A stretch of 64,000 bases of DNA from Zeus faber. Taxonomy: Eukaryota > Chordata > Actinopteri > Zeiformes > Zeidae. The notes beneath the pieces are model-generated. The model saw nothing but the letters and a program-made list of their open reading frames with translations, searched no databases and was not told the DNA's origin. The stretch lies in the NCBI GenBank assembly GCA_960531495.1, contig OY482853.1:186001-250000 (forward strand). Reading direction: 5' to 3'. Shown here one piece after another: positions 43,700 to 55,382 of the stretch. The position numbers and the translations under genes are program-made. Position 1 is the first letter of the stretch. Every line of letters begins with the position of its first letter.

Positions 43700-45570
43700 G
43701 AGGGAATAGAAACTGGAACTGGAGGGATACAGGGAGGTTAGTGGGAGGATACTAGGAGGTTAGTAGGAGGATACTAGGAGGTTGCTGGGAGGATACTGGG
43801 AGCATACTAAGAGGTTAGTGGGAGGATACTGGGATGAACTGGGAGGTTAGTGGGAGGATACTGGGAGGAAACTGGGAGGTTAGTGTGTAGTGGGAGGATA
43901 CTGGGAGGTTAGTGGGAGGATAATGGGAGGTTAGTGGAAGGATACTTGGAGGTTAGTGGGAGGACACTGGGAGGATACTGGGAGGTAAATGGGAGGAAAC
44001 TGGGAGGTTAGGGGGAGGATACTGGGAGGATAGTGGGAGGATACTGTGAGTATACTGGGAGGATACTTGGAGGTTAGCGGAAGGATACTGGGAGGTTTCT
44101 GGGAGGATAATGGGAGGATAGTGTGAGGTTAGTGGGAGGATACTGGGAGGTTACCAACAGGTTACCGGTGAGGTTAGTGGAAGGATACTCGGAGGATACT
44201 TGGATGTTACTGGAAGGTTAGTGGAAGGATACTGGGAGGTTACAATAAGGATACTGGTAGGTTAGTGTGAGGTTACTCTGAGGAAACTGGGAGGTGATTG
44301 GGAGGATACTGGGAGGTTAGTGGGAGGATACTTGTAGGTTTGTGCGAGGATACTGGGAGATTAGTGGGAGGATACTGGAAGGATACTGTTAGGTTTGTGG
44401 GAGGATACTGGGAGGATACTGGTAGGTCAGTGGGAGGAAACTGGGAGGATACTGCGAGGACACTGGGAGGTTGGTGTGAGGTTAGAGGGAGGAAACTGGG
44501 AGGTTACTGGGAGGATACTGGGAGGATACTGGGAGGTTAGTTTGAGGTTACTGAGAGGAAACTGGGAGGATAATGGGAGGATGCTGGGAGGTTAGTGTTA
44601 GGTTACTAGGAGGATACTGGGATGTTACTGGTAAGATACTGAGAGGTTAGGGTGAGGATACTGGGAGGTTAGTGGGAGGATCCTGGGAGGATACTGTTAG
44701 GTTAGTGGGATGATACTGGGAGGATACTGAGAGGACACTCGGAGGTTGGTGTGAGGTTACTAGGAGCATACTGTGAGGATACTGGGAGGTTAATGTGAGG
44801 TTATGGGGAGGAAACTGGGAGGTTAAGGGGAGGAAACTGGGAAGTTACTGGGAGGATAATGGGAGGAATCTGGGAGGTTAGTGTGAGGTAACTAGGAGGA
44901 TACTGGGAGGTTACGGGGAAGATACTGAGAGGTAAGTGGAAGGATACATTGGATGATCCTGGGAGGATCCTGGGAAGTTAGCAGAAGTTTACTAGGAGGA
45001 TACTGGGAGGTTACTGTTGATGATACTGGGAGGTTACTGGGATGATACTGGGAGTAAGTGGGAGGACACTAGTAGGTTGCTGGGATGTAACTGGGAGGTT
45101 ACTGGGTGGATACTGGGATGTTACTGGGAGGTTACCCGGAGGTTACTGGGATGATATTGGGAGGTTACAGGGATGATACTTGGAGGTTACTGTGATGACA
45201 CAGGGAGGTTCGTGGGAGGATACTGGGAGGTTACTAGGAGGTTACTGGGAGGATATTTGGACTTACTTTGAGGAAACTTGAAGGTTACTGGGGTGATACT
45301 GGTAGGATACTGGGAGATTACCAGGATGATAATGGGAGGATACTGCGAGGTTACTGGGAAGATACTGAGAGGTTTGTGGAGGGATACTGGGAGGTTCGTG
45401 GGAGAATACTGGGATTTTAGTGGGAGGATACTCTGAGGATACTGGGAAGATAGAAGGAGGTCAATGGTAGGATGAAACTGGGAGGATACTGGGATGATAC
45501 TTGAAGGTTACCTAGAGGATACTGGGGGGTTACTGGAAGGATACCAGGATGATACTGGGAGGTTACTGGT
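43700..45570. repeat. 1.9-kb minisatellite (GGGAGGATACTGGGAGGTTA)
   Basis: Alternating GGGAGGATACT and GGGAGGTTAGT half-units of about 11 bp with many variants. It is the longest uninterrupted array in the window, strongly G-rich on plus. Confidence 0.93.
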
Positions 45571-45944
45571 CTGTCCCCTCTCCAGGCGCATCTGGATTAG
45601 AAACGCATGAAAAAATAAAAAATCTCACCCAATAATGAATGGGACAAACGGGACACCCCTTATAAATGTGCAGACGGTAAAAACTTCACTGCATGTGGCT
45701 ATTAGTGCTGTTTTTCATGAATTGGATGTTTTTGCAATGATGCTATTTTGTATAGAACACGGCAAATGTATGAATAATACCTGATTTAAATATGTGCAAA
45801 TTTGGACAGGAGCACCGAGAAGTTATTTGTGTGGCAATGCAGTTTGCGGTGCATTTCACCCTTTGCAGTGCTTTGATAATATATTTCTGTCTTATTTGCA
45901 CATGTTTACCATTCTCAAAAGCCACGCAAGCCTTTGGTGAATTT

Positions 45945-46330
45945 GCCCCTTAGTGGGTACTGGTGGGTCCCAGTGTGTACTGGTGGGTCCCAGTGTGTAT
46001 TGGTGTTTATCAATGTGTACTAGTCTGTCCCAGTGACTACTGGGAGGTCCCAGTGAGTACTGGGGGTCCAAGTGAGTGCTGGGGGATCCCAGTGAGAACT
46101 GGTGGGTCCCAGTGAGTACTGGTGGGTCCCAGCCGGTACTAATGAGTCCCAGCCCGTACTGATGGGTCGCAGTGGGTACTCATGGGTCTCAGTGAGTACT
46201 GGTGAGTCCCACAGAGAGTAGAGGTAGGTCCTAGTGAGTATTGGTGGGTTCCAGTGTGTACTGGTGGGTCCCAGTGTGTACTGGTGAGTCTCGGTGGGTA
46301 TTGGTGGGTCCCAGTGAGTATTGGTGGGCT
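45945..46330. repeat. 20-bp minisatellite (GGTGGGTCCCAGTGAGTACT)
   Basis: About 19 units of GGTGGGTCCCAGTGAGTACT with variants, ending at the older interspersed repeat. 45570-45940 is AT-rich without a recognised element. Confidence 0.9.
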
Positions 46331-46454
46331 TCTCTTGGGGCCAGGGGTTTTTCTCTGGCTGCAGGGTGGGGTGCTTGGGGCCTTCCTGCAGGCGTAGGGT
46401 GTCAATGCAGCTACGGAGCTCTGCTCCGCAACATACGCACAGCGCCACAACATA
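46330..46454 (+). mobile_element. Interspersed repeat copy 2, 5' part
   Basis: CTGGCTGCAGGGTGGGGTGC and GGGGCCTTCCTGCAGG match the 20380-20430 part of copy 1. The element is interrupted at a TA (46453-46454) by a Tc1 transposon and resumes at 48399. Confidence 0.7.
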
Positions 46455-46689
46455 CACTACTCACAAAAAGTTAGGGATATTTGGCTTTCGGGTGAAATTT
46501 ATGGAAAATGTAAAAAGGCCACGCTACAGTGATATTATATGATGAAAGTAGAGCATTTAAGTAGAAGCATGCAATGGTGATTTCCTCATCTCAAACAATT
46601 TATTGAAACATAAGCCAACAACAGTGGTGGGTTTACCACAACAACAAATGTCAATGTCTCAATAACTTGTCATGTGCCCTTGAGCATCA

Positions 46690-48147
46690 ATTACAGCTTG
46701 ACAACCACGTCTCATGCTGTTCACAAGTCGACTTATTGTCTGCTGAGCCCCACTCTTCTTGAAGGGCGGTCCTCAGGTCATTGAGGTTCTGGGGCACAGA
46801 TTTATGAGCCTCTAAGAAAAGAAAAAGAAGAAACAGTCTTTAATTGTCACACGACACTCCACAACACATGCTTGCACACACACACACATGCACATGCTTG
46901 ATGGTGCTGGTGAAATGGTTCCTCTGCATTGAACCATCCTGGCTTGTCCTTCCTCCGGGGGCACAGCCAGGAGCAGTGGGCAGCATACGTGGACGCGCCC
47001 GGGGACCAGGTGATAAGTGTCCATCGCTGGTCACACCATGATGGGTGCATGTTTTTGGTGGGGGTCCTTACTGATGTGAGGTGGAGGAAACCCCATGTGA
47101 GCACGGGGAGAACATGCAAACTCCACACAGAAAGGCTCCTGTTTTTTGGAAGATAACCCGCCGGGGCACGGTGCCAACAGAGCCCCAGGCGGGAATCGAG
47201 CCCAGGACCTTCTTGCTGTGAGGCCACCGTGCCACGGTCTACATGGTGACTCAGCTGATCCCATAGATTTTCTATGGGATTCAGGTCTGGAGAAAGTGCA
47301 GGCCACTCCATTTGAGGTACCCCAGTCTCCAGCAGCCGTTCCCTAATGATGCCACCTTGATGTGCGAGAGCATTGTCGTCCATGAAGATGAAATTAGGCC
47401 TGTGTTGTTCATGCAGGGGCACAATGACTGGATGAATGATGTTATTCATGTAGTATTGTCACTGTACCATTCACAAAGTGTAGGGCAGTTCTGTATTGAC
47501 TAGACACACCTGCCCACACTGTAACACCACCAACACCAAAGGCTCGTCTGGTGATAACAGTAGCTGATGCATAGCGCTCTCCTTGACGGCTCCAACATCG
47601 TTGGCGGCCATCATTTCTGCTCAACGTGAATGAACTTTCATCAGAGAACAGCACTGAGGCCCACTGGTTCCTCGTCCAGCGTCAACGCTACCTGGCCCGT
47701 GAAACGATGATGCCTGTGCCTGATGGTGTGGTCAGGTACCCTAGCAGGTCATCTAGCACGCAGACCACGCTGATGGAAACGGTTTCGAATGGTCTGACGT
47801 GACACTTGGGTGCCACTCACCTCCCTTAAATGTGCCTGGAGTTGAGTGGCATTCATCATCCGGTTCCGCAGGGCACTGTTCACAATGAAGCGCTCATCAA
47901 TGTGGGATGTGGCCAAAGGACGTCCACTTCTTTGCCTTTCTGTGACTCTTCCAGTCTCTCTGTATCTCTGTTGCAATCTGCTGATGACACTCTGTGACAC
48001 TCTAAGCTCAGTGGCCACTTCCCTCTCAGAACATCCTGTTTGAAGCCTCGCAATGGCGAGGTACTGTTGATCAATTGTTAGGTGTTGTCTTGGTCTCATA
48101 ATGTAAAAACGTGAACAGCATGATGAAGAGGACTGTTTAGATACCAA
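46690..48147 (-). pseudogene. Tc1 transposase pseudogene (DD34E type)
   Basis: N-terminal paired-type DNA-binding region: PRQHLTIDQQYLAIARLQTG, REVATELRVSQSVISRLQQR, GRPLATSHIDERFI and QVSRQTIRNRFHQRGL (48100-47749). Catalytic part after a frame change: [17 protein letters not shown] with the first Asp, FIFMDDNALAHQGG with the second, and SPDLNPIENLWDQLSHH with the Glu. After the SINE insertion the C-terminus resumes as EAHKSVPQNLNDLRTALQEE and, shifted, ISRLVNSMRRGCQAVIDAQG (to about 46660). Frame breaks and the SINE make it inactive. Confidence 0.93.
46815..47237 (-). mobile_element. Third SINE family, full-length, nested in Tc1 transposase
   Basis: Flanked by TCTA (46811-46814 and 47238-47241). 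Minus orientation: B-box-like GGGCTCGATTCCC near the head, TGGAGTTTGCATGTTCTCCC, and tail AGACTGTTTCTTCTTTTTC. It separates the DD34E Glu region from the transposase C-terminus. Confidence 0.9.
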
Positions 48148-48398
48148 CTCTAATTGAACCAGGAAATGTATTGGTCGATTTATGGATCAAACACCTGTTG
48201 TGAATTTTGCCGTTCAGCTCCTTGTTAGAGAACAGCAAGTTGTGCAAAAAGTACTGAAACATTGAACAATTGGAAAAGTGCATTCAAAAGTTTAGAGAAG
48301 GTCAAATTAAGTTCCCCTGTAAAGGTTATAGTGCATTTTAGGTTCATCCTGAAATTTCACCCGAAAGACGAATATCCCTAACTTTTTGTGAGTAGTGT

Positions 48399-48777
48399 TA
48401 TACCGACCATTTACACCAGAACCAATTGGGATAAGTCCTGTTCAGTCCTGTTGTTTGTTTCTATGTTTAATTGTCTCACACGTGGTGAATCTCCCCCTCT
48501 TGGAATAGTGATTGGTTGTTTAGAGACCCAAACATTGTAAAATTGTTCCCCAAAGAGGGGATTGGTGGTCGCTCTGTAGAACAAAAAAACTGTGCTTTTG
48601 TCATCCTATAGGTCATCCATAGAACAGAGTTGTTGCAGCAGCTGTTGATGATTGAAGAATTAATAAAGAGTTGCATTGCAGGTTGAGAAGTTGAACTCCA
48701 CTTGCAGACTAACTCTGTCCTCGATTCAATAGCATATAAATACTGCGTGTTGTATGCCCAGCATGCTGACAGCACAG

Positions 48778-48778
<1 letters not shown>
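48399..48778 (+). mobile_element. Interspersed repeat copy 2, 3' part
   Basis: From TACCGACCATTTACACCAGA to GCATGCTGACAGCACAG it parallels copy 1 at 20510-21104. The joint at the Tc1 TA matches the continuous sequence of copy 1 only approximately, since copy 1 has extra sequence there. Confidence 0.75.

Positions 48779-48781
<3 letters not shown>

Positions 48782-48821
<40 letters not shown>
48782..48821. repeat. (TA)n microsatellite
   Basis: Twenty TA units at the 3' end of the interspersed repeat. Confidence 0.95.
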
Positions 48822-48824
<3 letters not shown>

Positions 48825-49115
48825 TTGCTTCCCACTTAACGACCGAGTTCCATTCCATGACCAGGTCGTTAACCAAATTGGTCCCAAGCAAGGACTCGCC
48901 TCCTTACTGTTATTTCACGGTAAGGGGGCGTGGCGATTGCGTATGCTAGTATAGTGAATACTGACCTACTGCAAGAACGAGACTGAGACGGAGAAAGAGT
49001 GAAAGGGTGCGCAATGAGATGCTTGATGCTGAGACACCGCGCACACATCAAGCACACCGTGCTATTGTACGCGGCGTACAACACCCAGTGGTCGCAGAGC
49101 TGGTCGTAAGTCCGA
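48822..49115. mobile_element. Candidate non-autonomous DNA element
   Basis: Begins CAGTTGCTTCCCACTTAACG with CCAGGTCGTTAACCAAATTG, and near 49085-49110 has CTGGTCGTAAGTCCGAATGG, giving related CGTTAA/CGTAAG half-sites in the two halves. I recall similar fish MITE-like repeats but cannot name the family. 49116-49450 shows no recognised feature. Confidence 0.35.
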
Positions 49116-49840
49116 ATGGTCATTATGGTAAGTGGTAAGAATGGTAAGATATGGTAATGGTAATATGGTAAGAATGGTAAGTCTGGTAGGTCATTTATTG
49201 AGGAGTATTTGTAGGAAAATAAAGCCTTAATTTGAGCACTCTACCTTCATCGTTTGTGCCCAACTGTTTGGTTCCTGACAGCGCCCCAGTGCCAGAACTA
49301 CTCTGTCTCCCTCCCACATACAGTATACCCGTACATGTGGGTAGAGACTCTCACACTTTTATTTTCCACTTTATTTTAGTGTGAATGTTTAGTGTTTCTT
49401 AGGTCTGTCCCTCTTTTCCCTCTATCCCTATCCTCCGCTCAGGTCCTGGTTCCACAACCTAATGATCTTCAGCAATCAGGGTCACAACTCTTGCCTCGCT
49501 ACGAGCTGCACTCGCCTTATTATTGGTTTTCATGTTATATGTAACTTTCTATGCACAAACTTGTTCTACACAATTGCCTATGACCACCAGACTTTATTGG
49601 ACATAAGATTGGATGTTCCCATTTGCTGGAAGCCACGGGACTTACCAGAAGAGATTGCGTACAACAAACCGGTACCACCACGGAGAAATGGCTGCAGACA
49701 GTGCTGCCAGAGGGGGAGTCCTGGTGAGGCTATGACAGCGTCCTCATTGGCCCAAGATTCCGAGCGTACTGCTGGTTAGCGTCCAGTCCCTTCACAACAA
49801 GCTGGACAAACTTCAATGCCGAGTCAGCTCTTAAAGGGAC

Positions 49841-50419
49841 ATGAAGGATTGTTGTGTGTTCTGCTTTACCAAGACTTGGCTGAGCCCTAATACACCTCAT
49901 AGGGCTATACAACCGAGGAGTATTTCTGTACACCACATGGATTGGTCCATGGCGACTACTGGCAAGGTAAAGGGAGGTGGTGTATGCTTTTTTACTAACA
50001 AATCGTGGTGCACTGATGTGGAAATAATCACCCAGTCCTATTCACCAATGTTGGAACTACTAACAATAAGGTGTAGACAATTCTATCTCCCAAGAGAGTT
50101 CCCCTGCGTGTTGTTAACCACTGTCTATATACCGCCACAAGCAACTGCCGCAATGGCGCTGGACCAACTGTATGGAACCATTAGCAGGCAGGACAACTTG
50201 CACCCTCAGGTCATTTCAATTGTGGCGGGGGACTTTAACCACTATAACCTGAAATCTGTGCTACCAAAATTTTACCAACATGTCAACTACCCAACCAGAG
50301 GCAATAAGACTCTCAACCACGGTTACTCCACGATCTGGGGAGGTTTATCCCACAACCTCACTTTGGTGAATCCGGTCACCTGTCAATGTTTTTCTTTCCT
50401 GTCTACAAACAGAAAGTGA
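49841..50419 (+). pseudogene. LINE AP-endonuclease fragment
   Basis: The 192-residue open frame covers the central APE endonuclease including GGGVCFF, YIPPQAT and GDFNHYNL (catalytic Asp/Asn region). The N-terminal part lies in another frame. Related endonuclease pieces are on minus at 36462-37190 and 54609-54980. Confidence 0.85.
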
Positions 50420-50787
50420 AGTGCGTGCTTCCCACTGCAATGACAGTACAGTGCTGTACTAGGTAACACAAATCCAAACTTCTATGATGTTTCAATCAAC
50501 AGACGGGTCAATCTTGAAGGATTCAGCCTCGGGTTTGGATGAGTATGCTGAATTGGTCACTGGCTATGTTAAATTCTGTGTGTATAATACCTGTATCCCA
50601 GTACGGACTACTCACTCCTATCCCAAACCAGAATCTCTGGATTAACAACGACATTTGCCTGAGGTTGAGGGAGTATACCACTGCTTTTAAATTGGGGAAC
50701 CAATAAAGCTTCTAAGAATCTAGGTATGACTTATGGAAAGCCATCAGAGCCACTAAAAGTTTTGCTTGCCGCTTTGAAGCTTACAAC

Positions 50788-51458
50788 TTGGACCTAGAGA
50801 CAGCAGCACAGTGCCCACCAAATGAAGTCCATCTACAGGTGACAGAGGCTATGTGTAAAACTTTTAAAATGATTAAGGCTCGTGAAGCTGCCGGCCCAGA
50901 CGGCATCCCTTCGTGTGTCCTCAATACATTCTACACTCAGTTATCTCAAGTTTTTACTGTCAATTTTAACCTGTCGCTGTCATTGTGCATGGTTCCCTCC
51001 GTGTTTTAAGAAAACCATTGTGCCTGTACCTAAGAAAACACCCGTGTCTTGCCTGAATGATTATCGATCTGTTGCTTTGACATCTGTTATTATGAAGTGC
51101 CTGGAAAGACTGGTTATATAATATATAAAATGTAACATTCCTGCTACCCTTGACTCATTACAGTTTGCTCACTGTTCCAATAGATCTGTAGATGGCGCTA
51201 TCTCACATATCACTTATCTCACAGACTGTGAGAATAGGTAAAACATCCTCATCCACATTTGTTCTTAGGACCAGCGCACCTCAGGGCTGCTGTCTCAGTC
51301 CCCTATTGTACAGTCTGTTTACACAAGACTGTGTGGCCAAACATGACAACATAAAATTCACAGATGACACCACAGGCAGTTTGGCAGTTTTGCCTACCAC
51401 ACGTCACCAAAATGACATTTTCAGGGCCCTCCGAGACACAGAAGACGGTGGGTTGTAA
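50788..51458 (+). pseudogene. LINE reverse transcriptase fragments
   Basis: [12 protein letters not shown], then shifted [20 protein letters not shown] and [14 protein letters not shown], then after a gap [19 protein letters not shown] and IKFTDDTTGSL. RT motif A (FxDxxxAFN) is missing in the break at about 51125-51200. Confidence 0.85.
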
Positions 51459-52472
51459 ACACAAGTTTATAAAGAGTTGTATTGCAGGTAAAGAGTTGCA
51501 TTGCAGGTGGAGAACTTGAACTCCACTTGCAGACTAACTCTGTCCTAGATGCAATGGCATACAAATACTCTGTGTTGTATGTCCAGCATGCTGACAGCAC
51601 AGGTTAAAAAAAAAAAACAACAACAACCTGAGTGTGTGTGGGGGTGGGGATTTAAACCTGTTGCTCGATAGACTAACCAACAAGCAACAGGTATGCAGCC
51701 ACTCTGATCCCAATCACATACAGTAGGAGCACTTGGAGAGGGCAGCTGGAGTATTACAGAGCAGACCGGCGCTTTGACCCTGGCTGTAGTTATATACCCC
51801 TCGATGATGAATTATGCGCCGGCACTTGGGAACACCCCAGAGCTGCATTTGTGAAAAATGCATTAGTAATGCTTTATCTGTCCACCAGCGGGAGCAGTGG
51901 TTCAAAACCAAAAGCAACTCGCGTATACGGGATATTCCTGAACATCTGTACATCAATACAATCAATATATAAATATCTGATTTTAAAGATTGAATGGTTC
52001 GATAGAATGAATTAATCTGTGTTTTCTTTATTTGTATATGTATTTAATTGAATGACAGAAATGAAAATGTATATAAAAATGATATTTTTATTGTCGATGT
52101 ATTATATAATTTTACGAAGTGAATTGAATGACAGACAATCTCAGAAAGAGTGACTCTGTGCTTTACGAAAGTGGGGACAAAGTTTTGAATAATCTAATAG
52201 TTAAGATTCAGTGACTGGATGGATTATTTCTCGCCTCAAATTTGTTCGGAAACAAATTTTAGTGGATTGATTAAATGAAATAAGTGAAAGTTATAGAGCA
52301 AACACGACACGGATTAGTGCTGAAACCCAGCTGGATGACGTCACAGTTGTGTCACCAGTGCCAGGTTCTCGAGGAGCTCCCCCAGGTCCTAGTGCCCTTC
52401 AGGGAGTCCTCTCATGTGCCAAAAGACGTCGAATCGTATGGTGACGTACCAGATGATATATATTCCCACCCC

Positions 52473-52477
<5 letters not shown>

Positions 52478-52530
<53 letters not shown>
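52478..52530. repeat. (TA)n microsatellite
   Basis: ATATATATAT for about 50 bp. The stretches 51606-52477 and 52531-52725 hold AT-rich sequence with nothing recognised. Confidence 0.95.
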
Positions 52531-52532
<2 letters not shown>

Positions 52533-52726
52533 ATAATAGCCGTGTGCCTAATCATCTGGTTTCATACTATGCTTGTAGAAAATAAACACAAAACTTAAAG
52601 TGTTCTCTGTGACGATTGAATAAGCTTGAAAAAATGGATGACATATATAGCATGGGTAGCATTGAGGTAATTATGTACATAATAGCAGTGTAAGCTTTAG
52701 AAGATAAGGTAATTCATATATTTCAG

Positions 52727-52835
52727 CTACCATATTTCCTCAAATATAAACAGTTACTCAAATAAAAACCGGGCTTCTAAAAAATGCTGGGCGTGTGGTC
52801 AACACCAACAAATAAAGTCCTAAACCCTACCTCAG
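52727..52835. mobile_element. Truncated MITE-like DNA element
   Basis: TACCATATTTCCTCAAATAT with ACCGGGCTTCTAAAAAATGC and GGGCGTGTGGTCAACACC resembles a pogo-type MITE end (compare TACCGTATTTTCCGGACTAT at 58626). The opposite terminus is not seen. Confidence 0.4.
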
Positions 52836-52899
52836 GTTAAGACCAGGGTTAGGGGAAAATAGAAGGATGAACTACTAATGCCTGTTACACAGCATGTGT

Positions 52900-53103
52900 A
52901 CAGTAGTAAGGTTAGAAGGGTTAGTGAGGGTTAGCAGGGTTATTTGTGTTAGTGAGGGTTATGGTTAGCAAGGTTAGTGAGGGTTAGTAGGGTAAGTAGG
53001 GTTAGTGAGGGTTAGCAGGGATTATTGAGGGTTGGTAGGGTTAGTAGGGTTAGTGAGGGTTAGTAGAGATAGTAGGGTTAGTAGGGTTAGTGAGGGTTTG
53101 CAG
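52900..53103. repeat. Telomere-like minisatellite (GGTTAGTGAGGGTTAGTAG), first segment
   Basis: GGGTTAGTGAGGGTTAGTAG variants. The array continues at 53585-53730 and 55383-55490, interrupted by a solo LTR and a LINE. Confidence 0.85.
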
Positions 53104-53584
53104 TGTCATAAACCCTCATTGAGATCCAGCATTCTTTGGTCTAAGTTTATCTAGTTTTGCCTTTAGCCTGTCAGTAACTCTCCTGTCATTTCAGATCCGG
53201 CCACTCCCCTTTGCTCAACGTCACCTAGCTTTCTGCTCTTCCCCTCACCTGCAGCTCATATCCTCATCAGTCACCCAGTATTTATACTGGTGCACCTCCT
53301 CTGTTCTGTGCCAGATTGTTTTGCTTAGGCTGAGCTCTCCAGCATTCCGTCTAGTGATCCCTCTAATACCTTGTTGATTCCCCGGTATTTGATCCCCTGC
53401 CTCTCTTGCAGATTCTGATTCTCTGCCTGTTCCTTGCCTGACTTGTTTGCCCTCACTGACGGATATCCTGGCTTTCCTGACCCTGGATTGTTTGTTCTAA
53501 TAAACCTCTGCTTTGTGAGCTGTCACCTGCTCTCCTGCGTTGTGCTCTTGGGTTCGCCTCTGGTCTCAGTCAGTGAGCCTAACA
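53104..53584 (+). mobile_element. Solo LTR of a retrotransposon
   Basis: A 481-bp unit starting TGTCATAAACCC and ending GAGCCTAACA (TG..CA ends), with a TATTTATACTGG TATA-like element about 170 bp in and AATAAACCTCTG as polyadenylation signal (53500). It lies within a GGTTAG array and no internal region follows. Flanking pentamers TGCAG and AGTAG do not match, so the target duplication is eroded. Ty3/gypsy origin is inferred from the general look. Confidence 0.75.
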
Positions 53585-53730
53585 AGTAGTGTTAGTTAGG
53601 GTTTGCAGGGTTAGTGAGGGTTGGTATGTGTTAGTTAGGGTTTGTGATGGTTGGTAGGGTAAATGAGGGTTATAAGGGTTAGTGAGGGTCAGTTCATAGG
53701 GTTAGTGGGGTTAGTAGGGTTAGTAGAGCT
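53585..53730. repeat. Telomere-like minisatellite, second segment
   Basis: Continuation of GGTTAGTGAGGGTT units between the solo LTR and the LINE. Confidence 0.85.
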
Positions 53731-53731
53731 C

Positions 53732-55378
53732 AAGATTCAAGAGGTTTATTTGTCTCATACTTATATATACGTTCATACATATATGCAGTTACATTTTGCA
53801 GTTATATTATAACGCACCCGGAGATTATGCACAATAAGTTCTAAACTGAACACAATAGCTAAACAAATTACTAGCTAACTAACTGAAACTGATACCTTAA
53901 AGATAATGCAGTTTGTAATTAGAATGATATAAAACTCAAAAAGGTGATACTGAGTGGGGGTCCCAAATACAAATAAAGGGAATAGATTTATGTTTAGGGG
54001 ATAGGCTATTTTGTATATAGAGATATGTGCGGTAAAGTGCATGTGAATAAAATGTGTATGAAGATATACAGTACAGTATACACACAGCAATACAGTAACA
54101 CCGAACAGAACAGTATTACAGCGCAGTATGCAGTAATCCAGAACAGTGATACAGTATGCAGTACAGTATGCTATGCTTAACCCTTGCCCGACCACAGCAG
54201 ATGGAACAGTCCATTATTGGGGTGGTGAGGATCCATCATGATCCTGTGGGCTCTGCTACTACACCTCCTGGTGTATCAGTCCTGCAGGGAGAGGAGCGTA
54301 GTTCCAGTGGTACGTTCAGCTGAACGCTCCACCCTCTGCAGGGCCCGCCTGTCCTCAGCAGTACAGTTCCCAAACCAGGCAGTGATGTTGCCAGTCAGGA
54401 TGCTCTCCACTGCTCCACAGTAGAAGGACTTGAGGATCCTCACCGAGATTGTGAATTCCTTGCCATTCTCACCAGAGTGTCTGTGTGTATAGTCCATGTT
54501 AGGTCCTCCGCGATGTGGACTCCCAGGTACATGAAGTTGCTCACCCTGTAGACAGAAGTCCCATTAATCCCCAACGGCGTAGCTATGAAGCTTATACAAG
54601 TCCCAGTTTCAACCGTAAGAGCCTCCTGAAGCACTGAAGTCTCTGTTTGGTCCAACCACGCACGATGCACGGCTTGTAAACAGGAACGCATGGAGCGAGA
54701 CGGTCTTGTATCTGTTCTTGTATGGTGTGTAACAGTGGTCCAAAGTTCTATCTCCCCTGGTGGCACACGTGATGTGTTGATGGAAATTAGGCAGAACCTT
54801 TTTAAGGTTTGCCTTGTTAAAGTCCCTAGCCACCACCACAGCCGCGTCAGGATGTTCGTTATGAAGTCTGCACAACACATCATTCAGGTCCGATAGTGCT
54901 GTATCGGGCTCAGCCATGTCTCTGTCAGGCAGAGGACGCAACAATTTCTCGTGTCCCGTTTGAATGTAATTCTCGCTCAAAGGTCATCCATCTTGCTTTC
55001 CATGGACTAGACATTGGCAAGAAGGTAAGGTTGCGTCCTCCTTCTGACCTAAATGCTGTCGCGTTTACCGTTGTGCGTCCACCGTGGGCCCACCCGTGGA
55101 ACAGTTGTTCCATTGTTGTTGTTGTTGTTGTCGTTGTTTACCTTGTTGATAGTGTTGGCGCATAAAATCTCCGGTGGCCACTCTGGATCTGTGGATAAAA
55201 AGTCCCAAAGTTGTTCTTTCAGGGAAATGTTTATATCCATGAGTGCATCACAGTCGTAGGAGATCACTGCCAATGAGTTTTTGAAGGACATAGTGATATA
55301 AAACGCAACAAAAATACAAAAAAGTGCGACACGGAGCACCCATGCAGGCGACCGCAAGGGGGCGGTGCCACAATCGCA
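53732..55378 (-). mobile_element. LINE (CR1/Rex1-like), both ends present, interior deleted
   Basis: The 5' leader (55000-55378) matches that of the intron-1 LINE, including TTGTTGTTGTTG and AAAATCTCCGGTGGCCACTC. Endonuclease end DAAVVVARDFNKANLKKVLP follows (where GDFN is usual, here RDFN), then a jump to the RT C-terminus FMYLGVHIAEDLTWTIHTD and FYCGAVESILTGNITAWFGN, and the tail with TTCAAGA. The whole RT core is missing. It sits inside the GGTTAG array. Confidence 0.85.
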
Positions 55379-55382
55379 TTTC

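Larger units (their letters stand above)
46455..48398 (-). mobile_element. Tc1-family DNA transposon with long inverted repeats
   Basis: Ends carry matching inverted repeats starting CACTACTCACAAAAAGTTAG, continuing through TTTCGGGTGAAATTT, and are flanked by TA (46453-46454 and 48399-48400), as expected of Tc1/mariner. The transposase is on minus and is broken by a SINE and a frameshift. The TIRs remain well matched. Confidence 0.95.
49450..51605 (+). mobile_element. LINE (CR1/Rex1-like) plus-strand copy, inactive
   Basis: Endonuclease: [72 protein letters not shown] (49841-50400). [60 protein letters not shown], and motif C as FTDD (both Asp kept). The RT is broken into separate frames and ends at 51458. 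It then joins the 3' fragment of the interspersed repeat (51458-51605), ending with AGCACAGGTT and poly(A). Confidence 0.88.
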
